Of a stretch of 64,000 bases of DNA, positions 13,450-24,132 are shown in pieces. The number at the start of each line of letters is the position of its first letter. The stretch's first letter is position 1. Location: assembly GCA_000711775.1 (NCBI GenBank), contig ARYC01017312.1, positions 124,001 to 188,000 of the forward strand. Reading direction: 5' to 3'. The notes under the pieces were generated by a model. It ran no database searches, had not been told where the DNA came from, and was given only the letters and a program-made list of their open reading frames with translations. Source of the DNA: Oxytricha trifallax. Its lineage: Eukaryota > Ciliophora > Spirotrichea > Sporadotrichida > Oxytrichidae. A program made the translations under genes and the position numbers.

Positions 13450-14982
13450 TAAATTAAATTAAAAATGAATTAAAAGGAACATACCCTAAATTCCCACCCA
13501 AACAGTCACAAATGAGAACTGACATAAAAAATCTAATATACCCCCTCTCCAACCTGTATCGAACATAAACTGCAGTGTTAATCTCACTCAAGGGTAACCA
13601 ACTCATCTACAGGAAATTATAAAACTCGGGTATGACTGCCAGACTTAGTAAGAGGGAAAGGGCCTTCATTCTTCAAACATGGTACCTGCTACTCAGTTTT
13701 AAAACTTTCTAAGTCTATCTGAGCAAAGAGTCAAGCTCTCAACAGGCAGCTACAGGGCAAATCATCAACTTTCTTAAAAGCTGGAAACTAAAAAATCAGC
13801 TTGCACTCTAATTACTTCAAAAAAACATGAAGATTTCTAAGGAAGCACACAAAAGGTCACTTCAACTGAACAACTCATTCTCAGACATACTTGACTCCTA
13901 TCTAATAGGAGAAGACTCAGACATATTTAGTACCCCTAAGAAAATGCCAAGTCACAGATCGGTACCTACCCGACCAGAAGAAATTCTGGTCAGAACACCC
14001 AATCAGAATCTGACAGACACTGCAAAGTATCAACATTCTATAACTAGATAGGAAAGTAGCTTCGTATAGCTCTTCAGGTAAATGCTTTAAAAAAGACTAG
14101 AAGAAGATTCAAATAACCAACCCTCAACCTAATCAACAAACCTTCCGGATACTGTTATGAAAGAAGTTAAACATCCTACTTAACCTAAATATTAAGAAGA
14201 GGAAAAATAACCATCTAACACAACCTAGTCAATATAAGAATAAATAAGACCCTTAGCAAATAAACAACTCAAGTAGTTTGTCCCTCAGGGACCCTCACTT
14301 GAGCAAATCCTTTCCTTCAAAGCTTAGAATACCAAACCTTTCATTGATTTGACTGAAGAAGAACTAAAGAGGTTCAAATCAAAATATGGCACTAATTCAT
14401 TCAAATAGTTGGAAAAATATTTCTTCTTCCTCAAAACCTGGAAGCGAAGAAAAAAGTATTCACTAGAAAAGAAAACTAGAACGCACTCATCTCCTTTAGG
14501 AGACATATTGAGGAAACAGTCAGGGGAAAGGTAGGCGGACATCAACAGGCCCATATTAAAAACATAGTAGAATGCAATAGAAGTCTATGAGAAAGACAGC
14601 TATCAATTCAACCCAAACAAGGAAATCAATTAAGAACTCTACTCTGATTATATAAGGGTTCTGACTCACGTAAGAACTTAAATAAACTAACAACAACAAC
14701 AATTTGAAGGAGGTGAGATGGAATTTTTTCCTGATGATCCACCTATCCAAATAGATAACTCTGAATGACAGAATTATTTAAATCACTGTAATAGTGATGA
14801 CGACTGGGAGGACTATTGAAATAAGTCCGAAAAGCAAAAAATCAAAGCTGAAAGAATTCGTCTGTTGACGCTGTAGAATTGACGAAAGACACAAATTGGC
14901 ATACAAAATTATATAGTTAAAATTTTAGTTTGAATTAAAATTAAAGACTAGTCACATGAAAAAGGACTAGATCCTAAAAAAC
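13450..14982 (+). mobile_element. 1.53-kb insertion with 5-bp duplication carrying one ORF
   Basis: The kinase remnant is interrupted precisely. GATAT occurs at 13445-13449 and 14983-14987, and joining the flanks recreates the uninterrupted sequence of TBE copy 2. The insert has no visible terminal inverted repeat and no poly(A) tail. It contains one long ciliate-code ORF (13512-14768) and a short AT-rich 3' part. Neither a transposase nor a reverse transcriptase is visible. The 5-bp duplication shows it arrived as a defined mobile segment; its class is unknown. Confidence 0.75.
13512..14768 (+). CDS. Hypothetical 418-aa protein, Gln-rich, in an insertion
   Basis: A single uninterrupted frame of 418 codons from ATG 13512 to TGA 14766-14768, with many TAA and TAG codons read as Gln; so long a TGA-free frame in fairly GC-rich sequence is unlikely by chance. 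The N-terminal third is basic and hydrophobic with several Trp and Leu residues, the middle is acidic and rich in Gln, Asn and Pro, then a basic patch (KTWKRRKKYSLEKKTR, about residues 310-325) and an acidic tail after a five-Gln run. A downstream ATG at 13827 would give a 313-aa form. No domain recognised. The intact state contrasts with the broken host transposon, suggesting recent insertion or selection on the ORF. Confidence 0.7.
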
Positions 14983-15133
14983 GATATTGTTTGATTCTCT
15001 GCTTAGAATCTCTATCGCCCCTGCAGCTAAAGTAATCGTTTCTTGGCATGTCGCTCTCTATTATTATTATTACTGCTAGAGCCCAGATATCCATAATTTT
15101 AAATTTCATAAAAATTTCTAGAAAGAAAAGCAA

Positions 15134-15925
15134 GATGGAGTCTACGAATGATGCAATGAAGAGAATTTAATCTCAAGATTTAAAATGAAATTTCGAAGTA
15201 AAGAGGACCTCTATATGTACTTGGTTTAGTAAGGTAAACTTTTAAATGATACTAATAAATTATCTATAGTTAAATTATTCTTGCCAACCCAGGAAGGAAC
15301 AAAAATCTCGTTCTTAAAAGCATTGCTAAGTGAAAAGAAAAAAGCATTTAAGACTAATAAAATAAAGATGATAGAGATACCTAACTACCCTGATATATTA
15401 GTAACAAATTTCTATGATGATGCTATGAGTGATCCAGATGTTGCTCTCTACCTTCCATCAAAGCTGCAACCTCTCTAATAAGTTGCCAGAGAGAAACTTC
15501 TTCTTTGGTGTTCTTGCAACTCTGAAACCTGAGTACTTAAATGAAGTTATTTAAGAAGATCAGAAGAAACGCTATAGCATCTCACCTGAAGAAAAAGAGA
15601 AGCTAGGTATTAAAAATCAGCGACACTTGGCTCTAGGAGAATCAAAAGAATCCTTTATTTCAAGTAAGCTTGGTCTTCTAACTTTATAGAAAAACCTGGC
15701 ACTGCTATTTACTTGATGAAAGAGCGCAGCAAATTAAACAGAGAGAGAAAGTCTCAAGTAAAGCATGAATTGAGGAAGAGACTCTTCAAAGATTTCTAAA
15801 AGCCAGAGGAGATGAATATAGATGCAGGGGCTGGCACTAAGAGAAGAAACATTGGCCCAAGCAAGCCTTTAGAGGAAGAAAATAAAGAGAATCCAAATCC
15901 CTTTACGCGCAAATTTAATATGTGA
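15134..15925 (+). pseudogene. TBE small accessory protein, copy 1 (two exons, frameshifted)
   Basis: Homologous to the copy 2 gene at 24133-24927; this corresponds to the 22-kDa ORF family of TBE elements, whose role is unknown. A conserved segment runs from FLKALLSEKKKAF to DPDVALYLPSK, then FFFGVLATLKPEY. A one-base deletion soon after the start puts TGA in frame, and another shift lies after LPSKLQPL. A 26-nt GT-AG segment (15664-15689) sits before a second conserved block, KKPGTAIYLMKERSK, which runs to TGA 15923-15925. The gene converges on the transposase, with stops 6 bp apart. Confidence 0.85.
15664..15689 (+). other. Predicted 26-nt intron in TBE accessory gene
   Basis: Begins GTAAGC and ends TTATAG with an internal CTAAC that could serve as branch site. 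Removing it joins FIS to KKPGTAIYLMKE in phase 1. The same position and phase are used in copy 2, in the element at 34.8 kb and in element C. Confidence 0.75.
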
Positions 15926-15931
15926 ACTTAT

Positions 15932-16980
15932 TCATTCGTTTAAATCTAAAAATTATTTATATACACAAAATCTCCCTTCTCTTGCGCATAATTTTGCTTT
16001 ATTATCGCTGACTATCTAAGCAACACTCTTAATAAAATCTACTGTATCTATCTTCAAGTCTTGATTTAAGTGATTGAGTAGAAGTTTCTTGTAGTGGCCT
16101 TTCTATAACCCCTAATATATCTCAGTTCCATTTAACTGAGGACTGTAAGGAACATTAAATACAGGTGTTATGTTTAGCCTTTCATAATTCCTTCCTTGAG
16201 TCTTTAGTTTTATGGACAGATAAGTTATCTACAAACAGAATAATCTCTTAGTCCGCGTACTTATCTCTGATTTATTACAAGAACTTTATGTATTATTTGG
16301 TCTTTATTGAACGAAGGTGGTTAACATAAGTCTCGAGGCCGTTATCTTCGCTTATTCCACCAAGAATTGCATTAGTTTAAACTTTAACCTTTTAATCATA
16401 TTCTTCAATTTTGCTATATCTTTTATACCAAGACCTTGATATGAAGGTATTAAACGTGAATACTGCCTCATCAGCGTGTCTGAACTTAATATTATTAGTA
16501 ATAGCCCTCTGCATTAATCGAATATATAATTTAAATTAGTCTTATAAAATGGAACATTAAAGTCAATCACTCTCTTAATGCGATTGACTGTTTTGTAAGA
16601 TATTCCATATTTTTATATATATACGCTAAATATTAAGCAGAGATATGAATCTCAGGAAATTGGCGATGAAACATCGCAGGTCTCTAGGCCAGAGAGAAGT
16701 GAGCCCAGTATTTAAAAGTCTTATTATTAATATGATAATCGATATGGTGCTGCTAAAATTTTAGAGGTCTTTTAGGCTTAGAATTAAGCTGCTATCTCTT
16801 TAAATTCAATGCTAAAAGACAGTGAGACCTCACAGTTGAAGAAGATTTAGGGAGCAGTCTTGCTATAGACGTATAATTTAGAATAGGTTTGACTAATTCA
16901 CTATATTTATCACATCCATAGCGCAATTTAAACAATAAATCTATATACTCACCTTCATAAACTGACCTTAAACCTTGCAT
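15932..16980 (-). pseudogene. TBE transposase, copy 1 (frameshifted)
   Basis: DD34E transposase of the TBE (IS630/Tc1/mariner) group, closely related to the intact copy at 23076-24126. Starts at ATG 16978-16980, ends at TGA 15932-15934. Features in order: N-terminal helix-turn-helix region (LLFKLRYGCDKY), a 47-nt intron-like segment, first Asp in HADEAVFTFNTF, second Asp in LFVDNLSVHK, and the Glu region altered to NGTEIYQ from NGIELYW. A one-base deletion before the intron and a one-base insertion after DSRKE break the frame, so it is not functional. Confidence 0.92.
16509..16555 (-). other. Predicted 47-nt intron in TBE transposase, copy 1
   Basis: Starts GTTCCAT and ends ATGCAG on the minus strand, at the same codon boundary as the 49-nt intron of copy 2. 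Length differs by 2 nt, so only splicing restores the same frame in both. Confidence 0.75.
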
Positions 16981-17009
16981 ATACTCACTTTAATTAACAA
17001 TATTTAAAC

Positions 17010-17118
17010 ATTAAACCCATAGATAAACCCTATTAAAACCTAATAAAGTATGCACTAATAGTCTACTTTTATCAATCAAAAACTCAATCAAACTACTGAA
17101 AGGGTTTTGGGCGTTTTG
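17010..17118. repeat. TBE terminal inverted repeat, right end of copy 1
   Basis: Reverse complement of the left end, ending in AAAGGGTTTTGGGCGTTTTG. One C interrupts the G-run of the telomere-like tip. Confidence 0.9.
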
Positions 17119-17165
17119 AATGTTAGTATAAATATTACATCATCAATTAAATAATTATTTTAAAC

Positions 17166-17525
17166 ATGTAAATAGCTATCCTTGATATTAACTACAACTC
17201 TGTGTTTAATTCATCACTAATAGTCACTTATCTAGTTGCATTGAAATATGAATATAAACAGATTCTACACTTTGAGCACTTTAGATTCCTCTATCCTTAT
17301 TTGGAAGGAGTAAGGAGGCAAGTTCCAAAGACTGCAATTCTTTCAGTTCTCTTCAATACACAAATCAATGAAATACAATTTTGTTAAACAATTCTTGGTA
17401 ACAACCTTTCGATTATCATAGATTTGCGAAATGCAGCATTCATCGAAACAACAATAAATTAGAGAGAAGCTGCTACAGTTTTGTTATAAAAAAGACACTT
17501 CAAATATAAAACATCTTTGCAGTGA
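17166..17525 (+). CDS. Hypothetical 119-aa ORF
   Basis: ATG 17166 to TGA 17523-17525 in the ciliate code, with higher GC than the flanks. The product is hydrophobic and helix-like, with HFEHFRFLYPYLEGVRRQVP in the middle. It lies 45 bp outside the right end of TBE copy 1. No family recognised. It may be a somatic gene segment or a remnant of an older element. Confidence 0.35.
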
Positions 17526-20290
17526 TTTTGAATTGAATTTTATTTCATAAAATATAAATAATAAAACAAATATACCAAGAACTTATGGTATTTATTATTA
17601 TTAAAGGGATATCATTAATTAGTTGACTGCCTTATTTACTGTAGAATAGTGAATTACATTTTTGAGAATTAATATTGATAAATACAAAACAATTGAGATT
17701 TTAAGAATTAAATTAAAAATAACTGTAATAAAATATATATATAAGTAAATAAAATCACATTTAACTTTTTATAATTAGAAAATCAAAGAGGTAGATGTTA
17801 ATATATATTAAGCTTATTTCTGATTGATTTATAATAATTTTCTTAACCTTTAAATTTATTAATTATCTTAATTATCTTAGTGATCTAGTGAAGACAGCAG
17901 ATAAATTATTTTTAAAGTATTAGTTATGTTAATGAAAATTTAAACCTATTATTTGTAATATGAGATTTAAAGATTTTCGCACAAACAAAATACTAAACCT
18001 AAATCTACACTATTTAATTAAAATTTATGAGGTATTTATTCCTTAAAAATGCAAATCAAAATTTTATAATAAATATTATCAGATTTTATGGCATTTAGTA
18101 TATATAAATAGACAAGAAGAATACCTAGATGAAATATTTAGATCGCTCTTTCAATGAATAAAACCCATTAATTTAATTTAATCTGATTAATTATTAATTA
18201 TATTTTTTACCTTGTTTAATTTATACTACTTTTTATTTTGAAATATTCATAAGTGATATTAATAACTTTACCAATCTTGATAGTAATTAGTCTTCACCCA
18301 GATATCTATAACTTCGAAATGCTATATAAATTGTTATTTTAATTGACTAGCCCTTTAAATGTAAATAACACCAATAGATTCTCACATTAGCAATCAACTA
18401 AGTAAATGTTGGCTAAATTACTCTACTAACTTTGATTCTAGAGGCATAAAATATTAAATCATTCTTGCTTATCCCTTATTTCCCTCATTTATGGTTGTTT
18501 TCCCTCTAGCTTTGCTATTATCACAATTTAGTCTGGAATTAATTAAACCAGCAACTGAAAAATAAGGCAAGTTATCAATCTATCAATGTCTTTTGATTGC
18601 TGTTAATAATATCAACTTCATTAGATCTCATTTAATTGATTTGGAAACCGCTAAGTTATTAAGTGTAAATGTATCTGGCCGTATTATTAAGTGATACAAG
18701 AAAGATTATATTTCATTTAAGTTAGATGAATAAATTTATTAACAATAAAACTAATTACTCCACTCTTTTGAAATTCTGAACTTTAAGCTAGCCAAACCCA
18801 TTTGCTGATAACTGAAGCTTATAACTTCAATTAAAAATGCGGACTTGGAGTTTTTTTATCAAGATCTTTACTTAATTAATTCAGGTTAAAAAAATATATA
18901 TTAATATCTGTTTATATTTATTAAATGCTTTTTAATTATATATTTGCTAATATAGGATCTTATTCAACTTCTTTTAATTTTCAAAGCAGTTGCTAAACTA
19001 AATGTTTTGACCTCCTCCCAAGATACTGCTAAGTTCTTTATTCTAAGATTTTCGAAATATTTGAGTTTAAATAACTATAAAAATTAATTGATTTAACTAA
19101 AATAGCATTGAGGTCTCTGAAATCCTATGGGATATATGGTGGAAACTTAAATTAATAATGTATTTATTAATACTGGAAAGTGTAAAAATAGTATCTTGAA
19201 ACAGTCTACATATAAATGTATTAGTCCTTAGATTCGGTGTTTTTTGAATTCAATGTTAACTTACCTCGTTTCTCGTGATTTCTGTCATTATTTAAATATA
19301 TACTAACATGATAATTTATTTATATCTTATTTAATCACTTCGTTTTTCTCTTTATTTTAGTAATAATAAATTAAATTAAATATTATCTTTTAAATCATTA
19401 TCAATTTTATTTAATTAGCAAATTGCTAGAAGATTAAGTGCCTTGATTAAAATTATTGGCTTCTAGTTCTTCTTTGAGACAAATTGCAATACTTACAGGA
19501 CATCGCTTTGTAAACTTAATCATATCTAGCACATAATGCGAACTGAGTTTGAATTAATTTTCATATATATATATATATATAACTAATGGAGATCATTGCT
19601 TAGATAATTAATCTTGTTGGTTAGATTTACTTTTTAATTTATATGAATCGCAAAAATTCTAACTATCTTCACTTAGTTCTCATTATTAAATAAGCTGCCT
19701 CTAAAATTCACCGATTTCATGAATTTAAGCTTCTTTTATGGACAGGAATTCTTTAGTTTCGCCTCTAACCTTTCTTTATTGAACAGTCTTACGTAGATTC
19801 TAATAATCGTGATCTTAGTAAATCATCTTAGTATTATTCAGCTTCTAATAAAATTAACAAAAATATAGAAGAGATTCAAAAATTAATGCATTTTAATTAA
19901 AAAGAATATCTGAATATCATGCCATTAACTGATGAAGTTAATACTAAAAGGAAGATCTTATCATTTCTAACAACTTATAATGTTTAAAATAAGTTTAAAT
20001 TGAAACTATATAAATGTTCAGTTAGGTGAATAGAAATAATTTACAAATGATATATTATTAAATTAATTTATTCATTAAATAATAGTGTTGAATGAATCAT
20101 ATATAAATAATAAAGATAAAATTGCATTTGAATAAGGTGATTGCATAATTAAAATATAAAATAAACTAATTTAGCATTTTCATTATTTTAATTGTTTAAA
20201 TTACTTCGAATGTAACTAGATTATTACAATAAATATTTATATATAGGTATCTATTAAAAATTAAAAAAGTTTAATTTTATTCTAAACTGA
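17526..20290. other. AT-rich region, no gene seen
   Basis: About 2.8 kb of strongly AT-rich DNA, including an (AT)n run near 19566-19581. No supported gene or repeat. Confidence 0.55.
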
Positions 20291-20294
20291 ATAA

Positions 20295-21310
20295 ATGACG
20301 AAAGCAGTGCTTTAGCCTTACGAATTTAATTGATGAGACAGTGAATAGAATCTTGAGGCATTCCGAGTGAAGTAGTTAAGGCTAAGCAAGAAAGCCTTAA
20401 AATAACATAGCTAAATGTCTCTATGAAAATTTATTCTTTTCCAAGCATCTTGGACACATAGCTGAAAGTATTTGCTATCAATTTTGAAGGCAGATAATAT
20501 TTGGTGTATATGTCTGGTGATACCTTTGCCAACTAAATTAATTATGTCTTCAACTAAATTTAACAATGAATGCTTGAACTTATACTCGCAACTTATTCTT
20601 TTAATCTAAATAGTGGTTACTCTCATTTTATAAGTGGGAATACGAATTATGAATAAGAGTTATAGAGGTAAATCAACCCAATCACTAACAAGCTATGACT
20701 TTATTGGCGTCCGAACCCGTTCTTAATGAACGATGCAATGATAGAGGAGTTCTAAATAATCAAAGTTGTTAGGAACCCCATAGGCTGGTTGAGAAGCTAA
20801 TGAATTACTAGTCAGTAAGATGAGTACCTGTCTAATAGTATAAGATTGATAATTAAAAGATTAACATTAAATTCCATGGTAATTCATCAGCCATCAATTC
20901 AGCATAAATAGATAAACAGCTAACTAAGATAGGAAGTGGCAGTAGACTCAAAGAAATAGGAAGTATCATAAGATCTTGATAGCAACAATAAACCATTTGA
21001 GTGACACAGATTGGAGAAGGAAAATGTCTTTTTGGTTATATCAGCTCCTTTGACACTTTTCTGTCTCAGGATCACTACCGCTTTGCGTCTGATCATGATG
21101 AGATTCAAGTAGTCCCTCTATCAATTCTTATTTCTAAGATCTTTAAATTACTGCTTTTTGAAAGCAATTTTTGTAAAACAATATTAAGGCTATTAATCAA
21201 AATTTAAGAAGAACATAATGAGGGTACTCAAGACCAGATATGAAACCACTTCATTTATAGCGATCAAAGATGCTGGAGAAGAAAACTGAAATATAGTGTT
21301 TAAAATTTGC
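20295..21310 (+). other. Coding-like segment, possible cyclic-nucleotide-binding fold
   Basis: GC content rises and coding-like frames appear. The best stretch (about 21001-21238) reads IGEGKCLFGYISSFDTFLSQ, then DEIQVVPLSILISKIFK, which loosely resembles the phosphate-binding cassette and closing strands of a cyclic-nucleotide-binding domain. Another frame, about 20365-20570, reads LKVFAINFEGRQYLVYMSGD. Five TGAs interrupt the longest frame and the coding stretches switch frames, so this is either a decayed gene or somatic segments with eliminated sequences between them. The domain suggestion is tentative. Confidence 0.3.
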
Positions 21311-22515
21311 AACAAGAACTATTTGCACAAAATTTAGTACAGATATCTTTCTACTCAGTGATATTAACGACATTTATAGAAACCAATATATATGATGAAG
21401 CTCTAATGATAATATAAAAAACTCATACGAGACTTACTTTTCAAATGCAAAAGATGTACACTATACATATCACATTAATGAATAATGAGTTTGAAAGAGA
21501 AGATAACAATATAAATGGGAGACAAACGCCATAATGTATTAAAAGATTAAATGTCAACTAGCAGCTTTTGTTTTATAAATAAATTAATAATGACGAAAGA
21601 ATTCCTTTAGCTTCTAACAACTGCTAACATTCACTTTTTATTATATGTCAAAATATTAATGATTTTTTATATTATATTTAATTTAAAACTATATTTCAAT
21701 TCCAAATTTTTATCTATTATATCTTAATGCTAATAAGTATAATAATAAATAATGAAAATAATATTTATTTAATTCTATGAGAATATTCAAATACATTAAT
21801 ATTTTCCTCAACAAAGCAAATAATCCTCCTCAATTTAAATGTTTTTAAATTTTCTATAAGTTTCATTACAATCATTTATGATTTATAATAAGAAATTAAT
21901 TTGTTAGAAATTGTCAATCTTTCGAGATTTTAAAGACTCTGTAGTCAATGAAAGCGATTGAGGCAACAGCAGGTTGAAGTTTTAATGAATTCATAATAAA
22001 ATAAATTAATTTTAAATAGTAAACTATTTTAACCTTATGTAAATTTTAACTTGTTTATATTTATTATTAGCAAAAGAAATAATATACGCCAAACTTTTAC
22101 ATATTTAATACAATATAAACTTTAAATGACATTGAGAAGTTATTTTTGCTAATAGTGATATTATATGATAAGAACCTAGTGTAATCTTTCAGCCACAAAG
22201 AGTACCTCACCATGGTTGATTTGAAATGATAGCTAGAAGTATAAACTTAAATTTAAAGCTTTAGCACTTGAAATTGATATTTAGAGTAGAATCATTATAT
22301 TTTTGGAGTAGTTTGAATAATCAAGGTCAATGTTACAGAGACAAATTAATGGACAAAACTCGCTATACTAGTATGGATACTCTTAAACAGCAAATTGAAA
22401 GTTGTCAGTAATTAGTTTAGAGGTCATAAATTATATTTGATAGATAATTAATAGATAAATTATGCCTATTTGTAAAATAAGTAATAGAAATTTAAGAGAT
22501 TTAGTGTATATATCT
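21311..22515. other. AT-rich flank of TBE copy 2
   Basis: Mostly AT-rich, nothing supported. The last ~40 bases may be the 5' part of the transposase relic interrupted by TBE copy 2 (continuing at 29083). Confidence 0.4.
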
Positions 22516-22580
22516 AATCAAAACCCCAAAACCCTTTCAGTAGTTTGATTGAGTTTTTGATTGATAAAAGTAGACTATTA

Positions 22581-22997
22581 TTGTAGGAATACATTTGATT
22601 TGGGAAAATAAATTATAATTAATAAAATGAACAATTTAATTCGTGGCAGTTAACTTTCTGGAAACCTAGACAATATGGTACTTGTTCGATAGGGAATTCA
22701 AAATAAGCTGGACTTTACTATTGGCGGTACCCCTCTATCGCATCCCTAAAGCGAGAAAAACGAACTTTAATTTTGGGTGATTTGTTTAGTAATTTTTAAT
22801 GCCAAAATTAAAGTTCGTTTATCTCGCTTAAGGGATGCGACAGAGGAGTACCGCTAATAATAAAGTCCAGCTAATTTTGAATTCTCTATCTAACAAGTAC
22901 CATATTGTTTAGATTTCCAGAAAGTTAACTTCCACGAATTAAATTGTTCATTTTATTAATTATAATTTATTTTCCCAAATCAAATGTATTCCTACAA
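22581..22997. mobile_element. Palindromic MITE, copy 2 (inside TBE terminal region)
   Basis: A 417-bp palindrome with tips TTGTAGG/CCTACAA inserted in the TBE terminal sequence, which elsewhere reads GACTATTAGTGCA. Here it is split as GACTATTA, MITE, TAGTGCA, so the TA dinucleotide (22579-22580, 22998-22999) is the target duplication. This is direct proof of mobility, because the empty site is visible in the other TBE ends. The arms diverge slightly from each other near the loop. Confidence 0.95.
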
Positions 22998-23075
22998 TAG
23001 TGCATACTTTATTAGGGTTTTAATAGGGTTTATGTAGGGGTTTAATGTTTAAATATTAGTATTTTAATTGATTAT

Positions 23076-24126
23076 ATGCGAGGTTTGGGGTCAGTTTATG
23101 ACAGTGAGTATATAGATTTATTGTTTAAGTTGCGATATGGATGTGATGAATATAATGAATTAGTCAAGCCTGTTCTGAATTATACGTCTATATCAAGGCT
23201 CCTCCATAAATCTCCAGCAACTGTGAGGTCTCACTGTCTATTAGCATTCGATTTAAAGAGATAGCATCTTAATTCTAAGCCTAAGAGCCCCTTAAAATTT
23301 TAGCAGCATTATATCGATTATCTTATTAATGATAAGACTCTTAAATACTGGGCTCATTTCTCTCTAGCCTAGAGGGCTGTGATGTTTTATCGCCAATTTC
23401 CTGATCTACACATATCTAATTAATCGATAGCTAACATATACAAAAAGAACGGAATATCTTACAAGACAGTCGATCGCATTAAGAGAGTGATTGACTTTAA
23501 TGTTCCATTTTTATAAGACTAATTTAAATTATATATTTGATTAAATGCAGAGGACTATTTCTAATAATATTAAGTTCATACACGCTGATGAGGCAGTATT
23601 CACGTTTAATACATTCATATCAAGGTCTTGGTATAAAAGATAAAGCAACATTGAAGTATATGATTAAAAGGTTAAGGTTTAAACTCATGCAATTCTTGGT
23701 GGAATAAGCGAAGATAATGGCCTAGAGACTTATGTTATCCACCCTCGCTCAATAAAGACCGAATAATACATAAAGTTCTTACAATAACTCAGAGACAAAT
23801 ACGCCGACTAAGAGATTATTCTGTTCGTAGATAACTTATCAGTCCATAAAACTAAAGACTCAAGGAAGGAATATGAAAGGCTAAACATAACACCTGTATT
23901 TAATGTTCCTTACAGCCCTTAGTTCAATGGAATTGAATTATATTGGGGGTTATTGAAAGGTCATTATAAGAAATTGCTGCTCTACCATCTGATGCATGAT
24001 TTAAAGATAGATACAGTAGATTTTATTAAGAGTGCTGCTAAAAGAGTCAGCGATGATAAAGCTAAAGTGTGCGCAAGAGAAGGGAGATTTTGTGTTTATA
24101 AATAAGTATTAGATTTAAACGAATGA
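23076..24126 (+). CDS. TBE DD34E transposase (intact, one intron)
   Basis: TBE-type transposase of the IS630/Tc1/mariner superfamily, which cuts the transposon ends; in Oxytricha, TBE transposases also act in genome rearrangement. ATG 23076; exon 1 is 142 codons with a helix-turn-helix region (SISRLLHKSPATVRSH near residue 35). A 49-nt intron (23502-23550) follows, then exon 2 to TGA 24124-24126, giving 333 aa. The acidic triad is visible: Asp in HADEAVF, Asp in LFVDNLSVHK, and Glu in NGIELYWGLLK, 34 residues after the second Asp. No frameshift or internal TGA remains after splicing, so this copy could be functional. It converges on the accessory gene (6-bp gap between stops). Confidence 0.94.
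23502..23550 (+). other. Predicted 49-nt intron in TBE transposase, copy 2
   Basis: GTTCCAT to AAATGCAG, AT-rich. It contains an in-frame TGA if unspliced, and splicing joins IDFN to RTISNNIKF. The relic at 29.1 kb and copy 1 have introns of 46 and 47 nt at the same place. Confidence 0.8.
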
Positions 24127-24132
24127 ATAAGT

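Larger units (their letters stand above)
13226..15092 (-). pseudogene. TBE zinc-finger/kinase gene remnant, copy 1
   Basis: Only the C-terminal end of the kinase gene of TBE copy 2 remains, in two pieces (about 13226-13449 and 14983-15092) around the 1.53-kb insert. Residues DIWALAV and NDYFSCRGDRDSKQRIKQY match copy 2. Upstream of DIWALAV the sequence jumps directly to the region 5' of the accessory gene: the joint is the shared GATATCC at 15086-15092, so the zinc fingers and the kinase N-lobe and catalytic loop were lost by an internal deletion. The C-terminal TGA seen in copy 2 is also changed here. No active product is possible. Confidence 0.85.
13124..17118 (-). mobile_element. TBE transposon copy 1 (inverted orientation)
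   Basis: Both ends carry the telomere-like tip (CAAAACCCCAAAACTCT left; the right tip reads CAAAACGCCCAAAACCC on the minus strand), followed by a conserved inverted repeat of about 100 bp. The flanking trinucleotide AAT is duplicated (13121-13123 and 17119-17121), matching the ANT duplication known for TBE elements. Order from the right end: transposase (minus), small accessory protein (plus), remnant of the zinc-finger/kinase gene (minus). The element is defective: the transposase and accessory genes have indels, most of the kinase gene is deleted, and a 1.53-kb foreign segment is inserted in what remains. Confidence 0.95.

Noticed and set aside
15232..15267. A 36-nt GT-AG intron early in the TBE accessory gene (and its copy 2 equivalent)
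   Set aside because: The segment looks intron-like but is a multiple of three, stays open in both copies, and element B has coding-like residues there. Retained coding is simpler.
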